64,000 bases of DNA from Atrina japonica (lineage: Eukaryota; Mollusca; Bivalvia; Pterioida; Pinnidae). Position numbers and translations under genes: made by a program. The number at the start of each line of letters is the position of its first letter. Within the stretch, counting starts at the first letter, position 1. Below are positions 11,546 through 30,762 of the stretch, piece after piece. The stretch lies in the NCBI GenBank assembly GCA_030159075.1, contig BROG01000481.1, positions 101,001 through 165,000 on the forward strand, read 5' to 3'. The notes under the pieces are model-generated. The model saw only the letters and a program-made list of their open reading frames with translations. It searched no databases and was not told where the DNA came from.

Positions 11546-11879
11546 AAAATTTTTAATTTACCTGGTACGCGATAACTCTACTTAAAATCACCAGGTATAT
11601 TCAAAATTTACAACATGATGGCATGACATGTTATACCCAGAATTTGTCAAGCCGAAAATTCGCTGTTTTCAGTATCCGGTAGATTCGAATAAACCATTTC
11701 AAGTTCTTCCCTAAACATTTCTGCTTCATGATGAAGGCTATTTGGAAACGTGATAGTACTTGCAAGTTTATGCAAATTAAAAAGCAAACAAACAGCTGAT
11801 CAGTTAAAATTGATTTATTCATTAAACTGCAGAGGGGAATAATTGCCACGGAATGATGAATTGAATCTTCTGATCTGAA

Positions 11880-12040
11880 TTTTTAGCCACACTCAACAAT
11901 TGTTAAGTTATTTAGTGGAGGCCAGTTTTTTAAATGGTGGAGGAGAGAACCCGGTTACCCGAAAATCTCCAAGTAAACTTGCAAATTTTCTCACCAAAAT
12001 CAGCTTATGTTCCAGTGAGGTTCGAACCATTCAGCCATTT
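11880..12040. repeat. Dispersed repeat family 'GGTGGAGGAGAGAACCC' (copy 1)
   Basis: CACACTCAACAATTGTTAAG, GTGGAGGCCAGTTTTT, GGTGGAGGAGAGAACCCGG, TCTCACCAAAATCAGCTTA and GAGGTTCGAACC occur in the same order, with variation, at 34945-35125, and in part at 33435-33650 and 40350-40510. This is an interspersed element of unknown class. From 12040 to 13200 no gene is visible except the upstream region of gene A. Confidence 0.65.
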
Positions 12041-13213
12041 CTACCTAAAAAAAGACAAACAAAAAACCAACAAAAAAAACAAAAAAACAAAAACAAAACA
12101 CAAGACATAATATAATGCAATTGAATGCTCTTTTGAGTATTGTCCTTATGTGTTAACAAAATAAAAACAAACTTAAAAACATATCTTTGGCATAAAGTAA
12201 TATATAACCTATTAAATGTAAGTTTTCACAAAGATGAAAATTAATATCAATGTTAACTGTGCATTTAAGGGCTGTGTTCCAAATATTTTCCAGAGATGTT
12301 TGTGCTTTTTTGGTTTGTTTTACGATCTCAAATCCTATCTATCAGCGGACGCTAAACATAGAAAAAAATTCGACTGGTCTTATTCAGAAAAATGGCTGCA
12401 CGGTTTTTGGAATTTATATCTACAAATTAATATAATTCCACAAAGATTTTGGCACAAATCAATAACTGCATGATTTCAACCGTGTTCAAAAGCTCATCCA
12501 TGCTCAGGCTCGCCGAATACCCAACACCTCACATCGAGTCAAGATAGTACTATTTTGAAGTCTTCCTGCTTAAAAAAATAAAAAGTAAATACTATATCTT
12601 GAAAATAATATAATTTTTTTTCGGGGGAAAAAAAAAAAAAAAAAAATCAATATCCTCCGGTATATATATATTATTGTTTTAGACTAGTTTGTTTTCCGCT
12701 CTAAGTATATGTTTTACTGACTTTACATAACTCGTCCACTAACATGGACTGTTCATATCCCTCGCAATGCTACAGTTGGTATGGAAATTTGTCGCAGTGC
12801 GTCAAACCACTCTAATTCTTATTGAAAAAACTTCTTAACTTAAATATATAAATCTGTCATTTCAAGCTTTCCCTTCGCTGATGAGGCGTCCGACGGGGTG
12901 ATTATGAGGTCATAAAACAGACATAATCAATACATGACACTAAATAAAATTCTTCTTTAACTGTGTTCTCAATTTAAAATTTTATTTTCATCGCAACGTA
13001 TCTCATCATTTTATGGCCGTTATAAACTCGAGAGATAAAACGGAATTCTATTTACTTTTGGCGTCCGAAGCGAAAGCTATTTTTACAGGTACACAATATG
13101 ACATTCCGACGCCCCCTGCTGAACACTAAATACCCCCGAACAAAACATCCAAATTAAAGTTCAGTATTTGTCTAACAGGCCAGTGAACAGTCCGGACTTA
13201 CAGAGAAATCAGA

Positions 13214-18026
<4,813 letters not shown>

Positions 18027-18308
18027 AGATTCGTTGGACTGTGTCAACTGTTTGTCCGGAGGTCAAATTAACTCATGAATTCCTTGTTAACAAAAATTCC
18101 ACTTTCATACTCGTAAGGGTGATTGTACAAAGACCGAAACCATTAACCAAACTATGGACTGATGAAATGTATGAGGTTAAAATAGGATGGATGTCGGAAC
18201 TGAAATATGGAGTCGATGATTTACAAGGGATTTTAATATATTAAACGAACTCTTCATAATATTTAAAAGTCATTACCACTTTTTTGTTATATTTATACAA
18301 TTTTGATG

Positions 18309-18314
18309 AATAAA
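18309..18314 (+). promoter_or_regulatory. Poly(A) signal candidate, gene A
   Basis: AATAAA lies about 280 nt after the gene A stop. Another is near 18623. Which one is used cannot be told from sequence. Confidence 0.4.
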
Positions 18315-19800
18315 ATATTTAAAACAAATTGTGAAGTTAGTCACTCGAGTATGCACGTAAAGGTTTTGTAAAATTAATTACTGTCTACAACATATAACCC
18401 TCGTTATGTATAAGTCAAGAGATCTAATAGAAATGGTCATTTATTGAAGTATTATTAACTGCATCGCAAATTATGTTGCATCCCAAATTAGGATGAAATA
18501 AGTGAAGACAATTACACCATCGGAGAGGCTTTTTGTTTTCTTTATTTCAGTTATGTCTACACTATATGCTCCCGACATAAAAAATGTCCAATGACTGGCT
18601 TTTAATTATCCATATTGTGTTAAATAAACGTTATAATGTTGTGAAAGAGGTGTGTACCATTAAATAACCAAAGTATTAGGAACTGTGGGAGTAATTCGAG
18701 ACACCGAAATCTTTGTGTCACTGAACTTTGAGTTAGCGAAGTTCTTATACATAATGCAGAAGACCTTTACTTAGACAGACGTTTATGGCATCTTTGCGAG
18801 CGTTATGACTGTCATTTCCCTCGACAATGAATGCTGAATATATATACACTAATTCTGTACAACAGGTCCAGTGACAGCATACCTTTACGCCTGATACCTC
18901 AGATTTTAATGTAATGTATTGTTCAAAGTAGGATGTGTAAATTTTTCTTTGCTATGCCGATATTCTAGTTTTTTTCACTTAAATGGTGACGGTTCACTTG
19001 CGATGATGTAAATCCTGATCCGTGAAACGGACAGACATCAAATAAATGATAGTACTTGCATGAATTTTAACGTGAAAAGTACATAAAAATCGATGTTCAT
19101 TTCATTGGTCTCAGCTGATCTTCATACAGTAATTACATTACTGATGAGTATCACACTTGTTCCGTGGACAACTTTAAATATTCTTGGAAGACGTGTCGTT
19201 GAAATAGTCTGTTAAGTTTATGTTACATCAATTTATTATTATCTATATTTAGAATAAGAAAACCACCAATAAATGTTGAAACGCAACACGCTGGTTCTCC
19301 AAAATTCTATTGTCTGTCTTATAATAAAACCCGTTTCTAAAAAAGAGAAAAAATAATAATATAAATGATATGCTGTAAGAACGATTTGGATTTAGATATG
19401 TGGTTCAATTAAAACTTATTGCTATTTATGGCATGGCATCCACACTATCGAAAACTATTACAATAAATACCACAACACGATGACCATTACACTTTAATGG
19501 AACACCAAAAACAACAATTTAAGTAAATAAAAATGTTATTCCAAAATGTATGAATATCTTTATAGAATGTTGAAATTTCTCCAAGTTTCTACAGTGGAGA
19601 GTGAAGGGTTTAGTTTACATTGTATTTTAAAATATAACTCAGTACCGTTAGGAACTTACATTAACACTAGCTCACTTATGAGTGTTTGATTAATGGCTTT
19701 ATGGCAGTGAAATAAACATTAGCAATAAGTACAACAGCTGTGCTACGCCCACTATATGATTATGCAAACATTATAAATAAAACACACAGACACACAATAT

Positions 19801-20057
<257 letters not shown>

Positions 20058-22951
20058 GTGTGTGTTTCATTTTGAATACTTATCAAAGTCAGCCAGTCTG
20101 GGTATAAGCGTATAAGCTTAATCATATTACTCGGGGAGCCACAGACCGAAGGCAATTTGTTTAGTTTGTCGGAATTAATATCTAAATGGAAAAACACTGT
20201 TTATACACTTCATATATTTTTTTTCTATTTTTTTACTTTATCTTATAGTTTTATTGAATATAAGGGATGCTTAAAATACATATGATTACCTTAAGGCAAA
20301 AATTCAAGCAACTTTTAAGCATCTTCAGATCTTCGTATAAAATATGATACCATATCCACCTTAAAGGTCATCTTCATATATAGAAGGATATAACCATGCC
20401 ACTGGTGAACTCCACCTTAAAACAAAGTTTTAAAAACTTCATAGTGAGCTAATAAAAACATGATCATCTCAATCACATACCATTAATTTTTCACCGATAA
20501 AGAAAAGTCACCAGCTTTAGGTGAAGGGCTTCACACTTTGACCCGTGGTATGGAATGACAGCAGTTTCGTAAGGGATATTTTTAGGAGCCACACCTGCAT
20601 TGATACAAAACCCATATCTTAGGTCTCATTTTAATTCTTATGCCGAGCGGTCGATCAATAAAAATGTCACTACTTTTTTTTACTTCCCATTTTCGTGCCT
20701 ACTTGTTTCCGATAAGATATTACACAGAGAAATGTGATTTGGTTTTGTACATGTATATCATGCTTTACATTTCAGTTGCAGTGATCTGTTTCGTTTAAAT
20801 GAACATATGTTTAATGCTAAACCAACAAAAATACCGATTTCAGTTCGATCCGTTCTTAAATCCTGGATTTATTGACATAAGCTGATATGTTGTCGGGTTG
20901 CCTTTGGAATAGATTACTTCTGTGTATTATTTCTACTTCACAACAAACATTTTGGTGTTGATGGGATGATTTACATCAGTATTTTCTTGTTCATATCCGT
21001 ATTCTTTTCAAATATAAAAGAGATTTCAACCATAAAACCTACCAATTTGATTTACCTAGGTATCGTTTGTATACCTGACAAGATTGATATTTGTACAGGA
21101 CTATTTCGAAGCCAGGCATTCGTTTGAGGTCACTGATACGGACAATTATATAAAGTTTTAACGATGTACAACACACATACACATACATACGAACTCAAAC
21201 TTAGGCATTACACATATACGTACAAAATAAGATATATTCATATACGCACACACAGACATAGAAACTCCGACGTACGCATACAGGACATATGCAATTCAGT
21301 TATATACATTTCAGATATACGCATACATACATATACAATTCAGATAAACGCATACACATATATACAAACATATATTCAGACATATGCATACATATACATA
21401 TACATATACATAAGCAAAATACAAATATGCACATACATATGATATACATATATTTACATACCGACTGTAATTTCCTTCAGTGTATGTATACAGAATGATT
21501 GTATAGTTATTATAATAACACAAATGGTAGGCTGTCACGTGATCCAAGTGTCAACTGCTTTACTTTTTGGTGTAGGAAAACATGAATATTCAAGAAACCC
21601 TTTCTATCTATTTGTCGGACAAGTCTTCTATGAAATTGCAACATATGAACGAATAAATAAAAAATACATTTAATCTTATAAGCCATACATTACTGCAAAA
21701 CAAACAAAAATCACAGAAAGAAATCGGAAACACAAGACTACATCTGTAGCACACTGTACAGGCCCATATCGCGATAGATCTAGGTCATGTTATGACCAGA
21801 ACCACAGGCCATAGAAATGAAAGTTCACTTCGTAGTTACAATTGTTACTTGTCAGTTGAAAAAAGAGAGTTAGACATAGTGTAACTTTGTCAAGCATCTC
21901 TGATATACAGGTCGCTTTGCCTTCATCAGATATTCCTGTCAGAATCCTTTCGTCACACACATCGTGTGAAATCAGCTCCATCTCGCATTTCATCTCATTC
22001 CTTTTAATTCTGAGGCCCATCTTGTTTTCTCAATTGTCAATGCCAAGCATAAGTAGGCCTAGTGATCACAGGTTCTTAGTAACGGAGTTACTGTATAATG
22101 GGTACTCTGTATATAATTATCGTGTTCGTGTTATAAAATATATGATCAGCATAACACATGGTCATGGTTCAATTATAGGTTTTCCATAACGATAATTTAC
22201 ATTCAAAGAGACCAATAAAAGTATGCTATTTCAGAACATAATCTGCATTTGTCTTGTTTCAATTGATTTGAAGGATTTGCTATCAGGCTATATGCTGAAA
22301 TATTTACGAAACAGTCATCACAGCATTTTCCCAACGGATTGGTAAAAATGTATTAGGTGTTTCCATTCTCTGAAGTCACACTCTATGGTATAATCACTTG
22401 ATAAAATATCAGAATTCAAACGGAAATTCGTTGTAAACCAGCGTCTCGCTCGACCGCATGAGCACAGCCATTTGCATTTTCAGTTCTCTTCTGACACATT
22501 TACTCCTCACCACCGAGCAGTCAGTATTAATAACCACAAAACAAACGGAGAATAAATATTCAATATTTTTCATATGACTAGTTTCTTTCAAAATGATATG
22601 AAAAAAGAAAAAAAAACCTAATTCCATTTCATATTTCCGGGCAGAAAAGTGAAATACTTCTCCTTTCACACAGCTGTTCAGCTGTTACGTCATATAAAAC
22701 ACCCCCGCAAAGTAACTGTTTCTGGAATAAATTTAGTATCCGATGGACTACAGTTTCGCAGAGAAATGGTAATATATATAAATATAAGGATTGTTTTTTA
22801 TTTTTGGAAATAGCATCGAGATATAAACGCAACTGCTCATGGAAAAATCATTTTTCCCACATGTAATTGCTTTTATATTCCGATGTTTTTTTTCGAAAAA
22901 TGAAAAAAAAATCCTTAAATAGACACACAGATATACTCACACATATGCACA

Positions 22952-23290
22952 CATGTACAGACTCAGACATGCGCATACACATTAACACATTACTTAGACA
23001 TATACACATGTAAACATACCCACCATGAAAGATATGTACAGACTCAGACATGCGCATATACATTACCACATTACTCAGACATATTCACGTGTAAACATAC
23101 CCACATACCGTTGAATATATGTACAAACTCAGACATGCGCATACACATTACCACATTACTCAGACATATACACATGTAAACATACCCACATACCGTCGAA
23201 TATATGTACAAACTCAGACATGCGCATACACATTAACACATTACTCAGACATATACACGTGTAAACATACCCACATACCGTGGAATATAT
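22952..23290. repeat. Tandem repeat, about 84 bp unit, four copies
   Basis: TGTACARACTCAGACATGCG begins copies near 22954, 23035, 23119 and 23205. Each copy continues ACATTAMCACATTACTCAGA and TGTAAACATACCCAC. The open frames across it are products of the repeat. Confidence 0.85.
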
Positions 23291-24019
23291 ATCTTAATTT
23301 AAATGCATAAATTTACCAACATATATAAATACAGGTTTAATTTCAGGCAAATTATTTGTGTAACACGTATCTTTAGTATTGTTATAACACAAACGAAGAC
23401 ATTCGGTTTAGATACTAGAACATGTTCCAAGATTTCATTCAATTGTTGCCCGGATTTACTTTGACGTTTATAAAACATCCGGAGTTTTTCTTTTGTACAT
23501 GTATATGTTTCAGATTAAACCTAAAATAGCCGTTAAGTCAAAGTCACGTGTTTTACGTTACTCAGATTGTTCTATTTTATTACATTGTTTTATTAAATAA
23601 ATATAACGATAAGTAGCACAATGTCAGTAAAAACAAACTAATTGTTCCGTGCGTTGAAGAAAAAACAATTAAAGTAACCATTTCTTTTACTTGTCATTTG
23701 GGTAGTAAATAGTTACTTTGTTCATTCATACCTTTCATTCACGACAATTTAATCTCCACGGTTTGACCTATTAAAGTCTACTTACACATTTGTGAAACTT
23801 GGAGTAATTTGGTAGTTTATTCATATTATATTGAGATTCTTCCTCCGATTTTTTTTTCAAATTGCTTTTTCACAGAACTGATGTGTATGGGTTTTTTTTA
23901 ATTTTTAGGTTTTAGTGATTTATTGATGAGTTGAACATAATTACTTTAATTACGACTTTAAGCAAATATGAACAACGAAAAATTCTACATTCGACATGAA
24001 TAAATTGGAACTGACTGTT

Positions 24020-24125
24020 TCTTCTGCCAAGTGAAAGTAATGTGTCTTCCGGATGAGACTTGAAAGCGAGATCCTGTGTCACAGCAGGCATGGCGCGTAA
24101 AAGAACCATTATGGTATTGGCATAA
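24020..24125 (+). mobile_element. SINE fragment (body only)
   Basis: GTCTTCCGGATGAGACT, TCCTGTGTCACAGCAGG and GCGCGTAAAAGAACC match the central part of the SINE at 11.3 kb. The tRNA-like head and the tail are missing or eroded. Confidence 0.6.
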
Positions 24126-25080
24126 GTCCATAGCACATGTTTCAAATTGAGGCTCTTCATCTGAAGCTGTTGACATTTCCATATTAGAGAATGTAAAAGA
24201 ATAATGTAACACGCACTGTAATATATTTCACTTAATAGAAATATTTTATGGTACAATAGATATAATTTTGTGAAATAGCAATTTAAAATACATTCACAAG
24301 TTTGCAACGAATGACCACTGAATTAAGCACCTTTTACGTGAGATTTTCTTATAATATCAAAGTGATGATATGATAATAATCCTTGTATTTCTACACAAAC
24401 ATATAATTTGATTTCACTTTTTCTGTATTTTATGTTCAAAGTACATGCAATTATAATTATAAATATCATGAACATAATACCACAGGTATAATGCTCAAGA
24501 CGATCGTTTCAGCAAAATAGACTTCATCAGTTAGGGAAATGCGTCTTTTTACATGTTAACTCTATCCTCATACTGTTATTTCAAGTTTATACACTTTAGT
24601 CTGTCGCTGTTCACGGAGAAATAGTGTTAAAAATACTGTGTAGCATTATTTTAGTAATCAATATGTAAAGACTTTGTTGCAAATTGAATGTTATTCTGAC
24701 CTGCACCCAATGTTATCTAGTATTTCTCAATAACTAAAACATTAAAACCATTTTCCAGAAAATTAGATTAGAAAATCGGATTAATAATGTCTTTAGACCC
24801 GAAATTCTCCTGTCTTATTGAAGTATAACACACATCCCTTTTGACGTACAACATAGAAAGTGTGCATACCACAGTTTACAGTAGACAGTCCAGAAGACAA
24901 TATAAAAACATGGATATGGAAAATCCAGGGGTGGAATTAGGTGCCCTTGAGGCGTAAGCACGCCTCTCCATTAGAAAGAATCATAATGCCATCAACCAAA
25001 CATTCATTAATGATCTGTTAAACGATTTCTCTTTATCAGGTAATTAATTTGATTATGTTTTTTCTCCATCATCTTGTCAG

Positions 25081-25161
25081 TGGTCGAAGCCTTTACAAAG
25101 AAGTATAATTTGGTACACACTCCAGTCGAACTGAAAGACCAGGAAAAATATAAAATAAGAG
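25081..25161 (+). other. Possible orphan exon (81 nt, phase 1-1)
   Basis: A strong pyrimidine tract and acceptor (TTTTTTCTCCATCATCTTGTCAG) precede 81 open nucleotides that end at a GTAGAC donor. Read with entry and exit in phase 1, as for the inner calmodulin exons, it encodes VEAFTKKYNLVHTPVELKDQ and a few more residues. I do not recognise the peptide and see no partner exons. It could be a relic of an old gene or chance. Confidence 0.2.
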
Positions 25162-26005
25162 GTAGACACTTAAGATTAAAACGATGAATTACTAGTATAT
25201 TACCGTATGTATTAAATCAGAAAACAAAATTATGTAAACAATTTGTAAATTTTCTTAGCATGTTTGTGTTGAAAGAATAATGATATATCTGTCTTACATC
25301 AAACCAATGAAACAGTAAGAGACGAATTACACGTACAAAGGTAAGGGATAATTAATAATGGTAACACGAACAAACACATACACATACAAGCACACAATGC
25401 CACGCACACACACACACACACGTGTGCAAGCGCGCATTTATGCCTTGTGATGACATTTTCGGCTAGTGTTATTAGCAACTGATATGAAGAGTACCTCCTG
25501 TTACGTACCCCTTATTTAGTTTGAGTCCGAATTAATCACATTGTAACCTGCTGACCCGTGTCTTTTAAAAGTTGTATCTCCGTCTTGATGATATGATTGT
25601 AGATATCTATCGAAGCGTGTTACTAAATATACCCACTGTATACCTACCCTTTAATGAAGTAGCTTCGTTAGCTTCGTTTGTACAATTAATATATACACTC
25701 TATTGAGTCGTTTTGGGCCGGCCATTGGGTTAATTTACAAATATTAATCACATTCTTTTCACACGGAATAAATGTTGTTAAAACAAATCGATATAAAAAT
25801 CAGGTTACATTTTCCCCGACATTTTAGTATACAAATAAGAACACGAAAAATTCAGATTTGCCATTTTATATTAAATATGTAAGCCCTCCCTGTTTTAGAG
25901 GCATTGATATGCAAATTAAGAAATAAATAATTAATCAAATGATATACATCATTAGCTATTGTTGAAGAAATCTGTGCACAAGAAACATACAAATAAGTCT
26001 ACAAC

Positions 26006-29000
26006 ATGGTAAGTGTATATATTATTGATTTATTTCCTGTAGTTCTCGTTTATGTTATTTTGTTCAACGAATGCTTGTAAACATGAAATATGATGTAGGT
26101 TTGTTTCTTTAAAATATTGGTTCCTAAACAGATAGCTAAGGCAACATTATACTTATGTTCCAATTGTCTGTTTGAATGTTGTTTTACGCAATACTCAGCA
26201 ATTTTTCTGTATGATGGTGACCATTGTTTCACAGTGGAGGAAGGAGCCCAGTTGCAATATAATCGGGGAGAGGACACAGGCTTCCCGCGAGTAAACTGCC
26301 AAAGTATTCAAAATAAACGGACGTCCAAATTGTATGGACAAAGTTTCGTCTTTGAAAGAGATTGTCGAGAAATTCCAATTGGATCTTCCAGTATCTAGTC
26401 ATCCGGTACAAGTATATTGAAATTTATGACTTTATAGAGCATATTTGACTAAATAATTCAACTTTCCCTCTCTCTGTATTTTAAGAAAAGTTAAACATTT
26501 GCTTCAACTACAGGATACTGTTTTGGCAGGCCCTGCATTACAGTAAAACCTGCTTTAGCGAACACCTGTGTATTAAGCCCCCCCTGGTCACAAAGACTAT
26601 TTTTTGCTGACCCCATTAGTACCATTTGTGTACAAATCAACCTCTATTTAAAGACCACCTCCTTATAAAGACCGGTTTTCTTGTGTATCTAAGGAGGTTG
26701 TTTCACTGTATTTGATTTTGGTTTCATTAAGTTGTTTAGACATAATTGTGGAACAAATATCTTAATATGAATGAAGTGTATTCATTTCTGTATGTTAAAC
26801 AACAATAATAATAATGCATGGTATTTCCAAGTAAAATAATATCTCTTAACTCATGGTATCAAGACCAACTGAAGATATTACAGTGCACTTATGGTCATGT
26901 ACAGGCAACATACAGCATTGACTATGTCTGGACGAGTGAATGGAGTTTGTTTCGTTTTCTGTACATATTTTTGGGAAAACTGAAACAAATACACGATGAA
27001 GTATTTATAGACAATATATACGTGTTCTGCAGATAGTTGGTCATTCTCTTATACTTACATTATAGGCTGAGTCTGAGGGATATGAGCTCAGTGAAGAACA
27101 GATCGAAGGTAAGGTAATATGATAATGATATTAGGCGAAATAGAAAAAAAAAATAATATCACCAGCAAGTATGGCTCATAATTGACTACATCAGTTCCAT
27201 CTTTTATGTCCAACAAAATGAACCTCTGTAGGTCTAAGTTAGGTCTATGAGTTATCTCCCTTCTGATATTCTACTGATTTAGAAAGCGTATACGTCCATC
27301 CAAAATCACTTCTCTCATGTACTAAAATTGGGAAGTATATTCTAAAAGTACGTGTTTGTTTGCCGAGTGCTAACTCGTTGAATGATAGAATAAACACCGT
27401 GAAATACGTATGATTTCCATTTCAAAATCACCGCGAATTAACACCTACAGTCTCTCGTATTGTGTTAGATTAATTCACGATATATTCAGTGGACTCCTCT
27501 TAATTGCATAGCCAAAATGTCAGACAAAAGTATGCAAATAACAGGAATATGCAATTAACAAGAATAGTGTATTTTAGTGAACAATGATTATGTATGTTCA
27601 TCTAGTCTTTTCATTTATGTGTATAATACTACTATAAACATCCTAGGTACACTGGTAATGGAATCTCATTAAGCATTAGGGTAAAATAATATCATAAAAG
27701 CAAAGTTTTCGTGAAATTAGTTTGGTATGGCATTATTTTTATGAAAATAACATGTCCACATATAACATTTTACCGTAGTCATTACATTTCCCCCATATTT
27801 TATGCAATTAACAGGAATTCTTGGGTTAACCAATTAAAAGGAATATTTAACATGTAAGAGATAGGAATAGGAGTTTTTTTGTTTTGAATTCTTATGCAAT
27901 TAACAGGAATATGCAGTTATCAGGTATGCATATCAGTGGAATCAACTGTTTATATATATATATATATATATTATCATATCAAACTGTCACATATGTATAT
28001 ATTATGTCCACAGAATATAAAGACACCTTTGAACTATTTGCCGATAATGAAGAAGGTCCAAAGATGTCTGTAAGTGAACTTGGAAACGCAATGAGAGCTT
28101 TAGGTTGTAACCCAACGGAGGCTGATCTAAAGGAAATAATGAAGTCAAGAGAAGATAAAGAATCCGGAGGTACTTCTCGTTTTGTCTATTTAAAACCATC
28201 TGGAGCTTCAGAACTGGTGTCTAATTGGGTTGTTCCGTCTGTAAACGCTATATGTAGAGGATGATATTGGTATAAGATTTCATGTCGTTAGCATAATGAT
28301 CATTTGTTCGAAAGTATCAGTTCTAGAGACAAAGATCCTGTTCTCAGGTTTGTATCTACGAATATATCATTATCTCAAATGAAAAAAATAAGATGATTAG
28401 TCTCTTTCTCAAAGTTTGCTTGGTGGACAACAAAAATGATGTCATCAGCAGTTTGTTGTTTAAAATTGAAAACTGTATTTCATGTTAAAGGAATATTTTT
28501 TATGCTTTAATGAAAGCATGTGAAACAAGAAATATAATTGTTATTGCTTCATCAAGAATTTGACTTATCTTTTTTTGTGTTTCAATGCTACATTAATCGT
28601 ATAAAGAAATAAGATCAGTTAGATGATACACAAATTGATATCAACAACAAAGATACACTCCCTGAGATTTACAGGAATTTTGATTTCCATCTTTCAAGAT
28701 TCTGTATGTATCTGAAGAAACTACGAAACACTTCACCTACCATACGTTTGTATGATTATTTTGTTACTGATAATAGTACGGTATGTTCCTAGGTCCAATG
28801 TTTCTGAGCCGGGCAAGATTGAAAGTCACATCTGTTTTCGACATACTTTACCATAGAATTACCATGTGGCAGTAGTAATGACACATTGAATACCATTTCC
28901 ACTAATCAGTGGCATCGGTTAATATTGCCACTTACACTTTAACCTTTGTACACTTCACGTTTAGAAATTGTAATAACTTCATAGTGGTTAATGTCTGCAA

Positions 29001-30762
29001 CAGAATAAAATATAGAACCAGAAGTCATTTTATCATGTATGGCGGCTCTTATTGTAACCAAGACAGCAAGGCTAAAGTAGTTATCTCCCTTTATTGTGCT
29101 ACGCAATACCGTTACACGAATGTTTGTTTCGCAGTCTTGAATACAATTTTATTTTTTAATTTCATCTTTCATGAAAAAATTCTATTAACTGAAGACCGCT
29201 TTAATCTAGTTTTAAAATTTAATTTCGAAATGTGAAACATGGATAAGAAGGGAAACTTCAATGTTTAAGCAGATCGTTGATTTCCTTTAATAATCCTTAA
29301 ATAATACCAAGTTCAACTAACTTTTCATGATTTTAAGGTTATAAAACATACCAAATTTATGCTGCAACTGGACATTTTTTGTGTAAATTTTTGGCATACA
29401 ATTGTAAATAATGATAAATATTATGCTCCTTTGAAGAAATCTTCAGAATGTTTGAAAACTGTTTGAGTACATACTTAAGTTTTGAGCACCGCGTTCAACG
29501 TATTTATTAATATTCTATAAATCTTGTTTTATGTCAATAATATTGCTCTAAAAAAGTCGCAAAATCGTTTCTGTGAATGATGAAAGATAATAATGTGTTT
29601 CCTATTAATTCTGCTCCAGGACGACTATTATAGTCAAACTAATGAAATAAAAGTTGAGCTTGAGTATTGAGTAAATTTGGTGACTTCGGAACCTGTTTTT
29701 CGTCTATGTAGGTATGTCCTACTCATCATATTAGAGGGATTGATCGCTTCATTTGATAATATGATGTTTCTGTCATTTTTATCTTCCCAGGAAACAAAAT
29801 GGATATAGACGAATTTCTAAGTATTATGCAAAAACATCAACCAAGTGAAAACAAACAAGACGAATTAGTAAATGCTTTCAAATTTTTCGATAAAGACGGC
29901 AACCAATTCATAAGTGCAGCCGAACTGCGAGCTGTTATGATAAATATTGGCGAAAAACTGACGGAAGAAGAAGCAGACGAAATGATAAGAGAGGCGGCTC
30001 CGAACAGTGAAGGTCATTTAGATTATGAAGGTGAAAAATATTACAGCTTTTTTATCCTTCTTGATATTTGTTATCGGCAAAATATATTAATTATGAAACA
30101 AAAAATAATATTTTGTTTGACCTGATTATACAAACAAATATGATTGTACATTTCCCCCTCAGTCAGGAAATAAAATGGCTTTGAAATGTATTTTATTGTA
30201 TGATTACAATGACGTCACACAGTTATATCTGTCACACAGTTATAACTGTATATCTTGTGAAAATAGATAAAACTAGTCTGCGACATATTTATACATCTAT
30301 CTTCTAAATTTTACACAGAAAACAATCACAGTGGAACCTCGCCTAAAGACCACCTGGCTTAGAAGACCACCTCATATTTAAGACCACAATTCCCTGATAA
30401 ATATCCAATAAGACCAGACCCTCACTAATGATACCACCTCGCTAATAAGACCACTTTTAGTTAGTTAACTGGTCTTAATAGCGAGGTCCCAATGTATTTG
30501 AATTAACAATTAATACAACATATATGACGGTCCTATTGTTTAGTTACAATCTTTAAATCATACTAAGGTTCAATGGTGTCGGAAAACACTCATAAATTAT
30601 CACTATACATGATCAGTTATTATAAAGATTATGCAGTTTATGCAGTTAATTCAGATTTGAAAAAAAGGAAACAAATTGTTCGTGTCTTTTAGGTAGGCGT
30701 ATTTGTTGATTTAAAATGTTTTTTATTTTGCAGATTTTGCTAAGTATATGACCAGTAACTAG
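26006..30762 (+). CDS. Calmodulin-like gene B (156 aa, three degenerate EF loops)
   Basis: Exons: 26006-26008 (ATG), 27066-27108, 28014-28169, 29791-30030, 30734-30762 (TAG). All are GT-AG with the same phases as gene A. The N-terminus is [19 protein letters not shown] and the tail DFAKYMTSN. Loop [13 protein letters not shown], lacks the usual Asp5 and Gly6. Loop II lies across the exon 3/4 junction, gains about two residues ([12 protein letters not shown]) and has Lys at ligand position 1. Loop [15 protein letters not shown], keeps its ligands but has Gln for Gly6. Loop [14 protein letters not shown], has Ala at position 1 and Asp at 12. Only loop III looks able to bind Ca2+. The linker is also replaced ([12 protein letters not shown]). 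The frame is open over all five exons, which argues against a pseudogene. A Ca2+-insensitive or partly sensitive adaptor is an inference. Confidence 0.9.
26539..26710. mobile_element. Pogo/Tc1-type MITE (copy 2), intron 1 of gene B
   Basis: TACAGTAAAACCTGC at the left and GTTTCACTGTA at the right form inverted ends with TA sites. The interior shares TAAGCCCCCC with copy 1 and carries only about two AAGACCACCT-type units (TTTAAAGACCACCTCC, TTATAAAGACC). Confidence 0.7.
30329..30496. mobile_element. Pogo/Tc1-type MITE (copy 3), intron 4 of gene B
   Basis: ACAGTGGAACCTCGCC at the left is mirrored by GCGAGGTCCCAATGTA at the right. About six AAGACCACCT or AAGACCACTT units lie between. The TA site survives only at the right side. 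Confidence 0.7.

Noticed and set aside
26006..30762. Gene B as troponin C or centrin
   Set aside because: Exon phases, the ATG-only exon and the MTSN tail match the calmodulin neighbours. There is no extended troponin C or centrin N-terminus.
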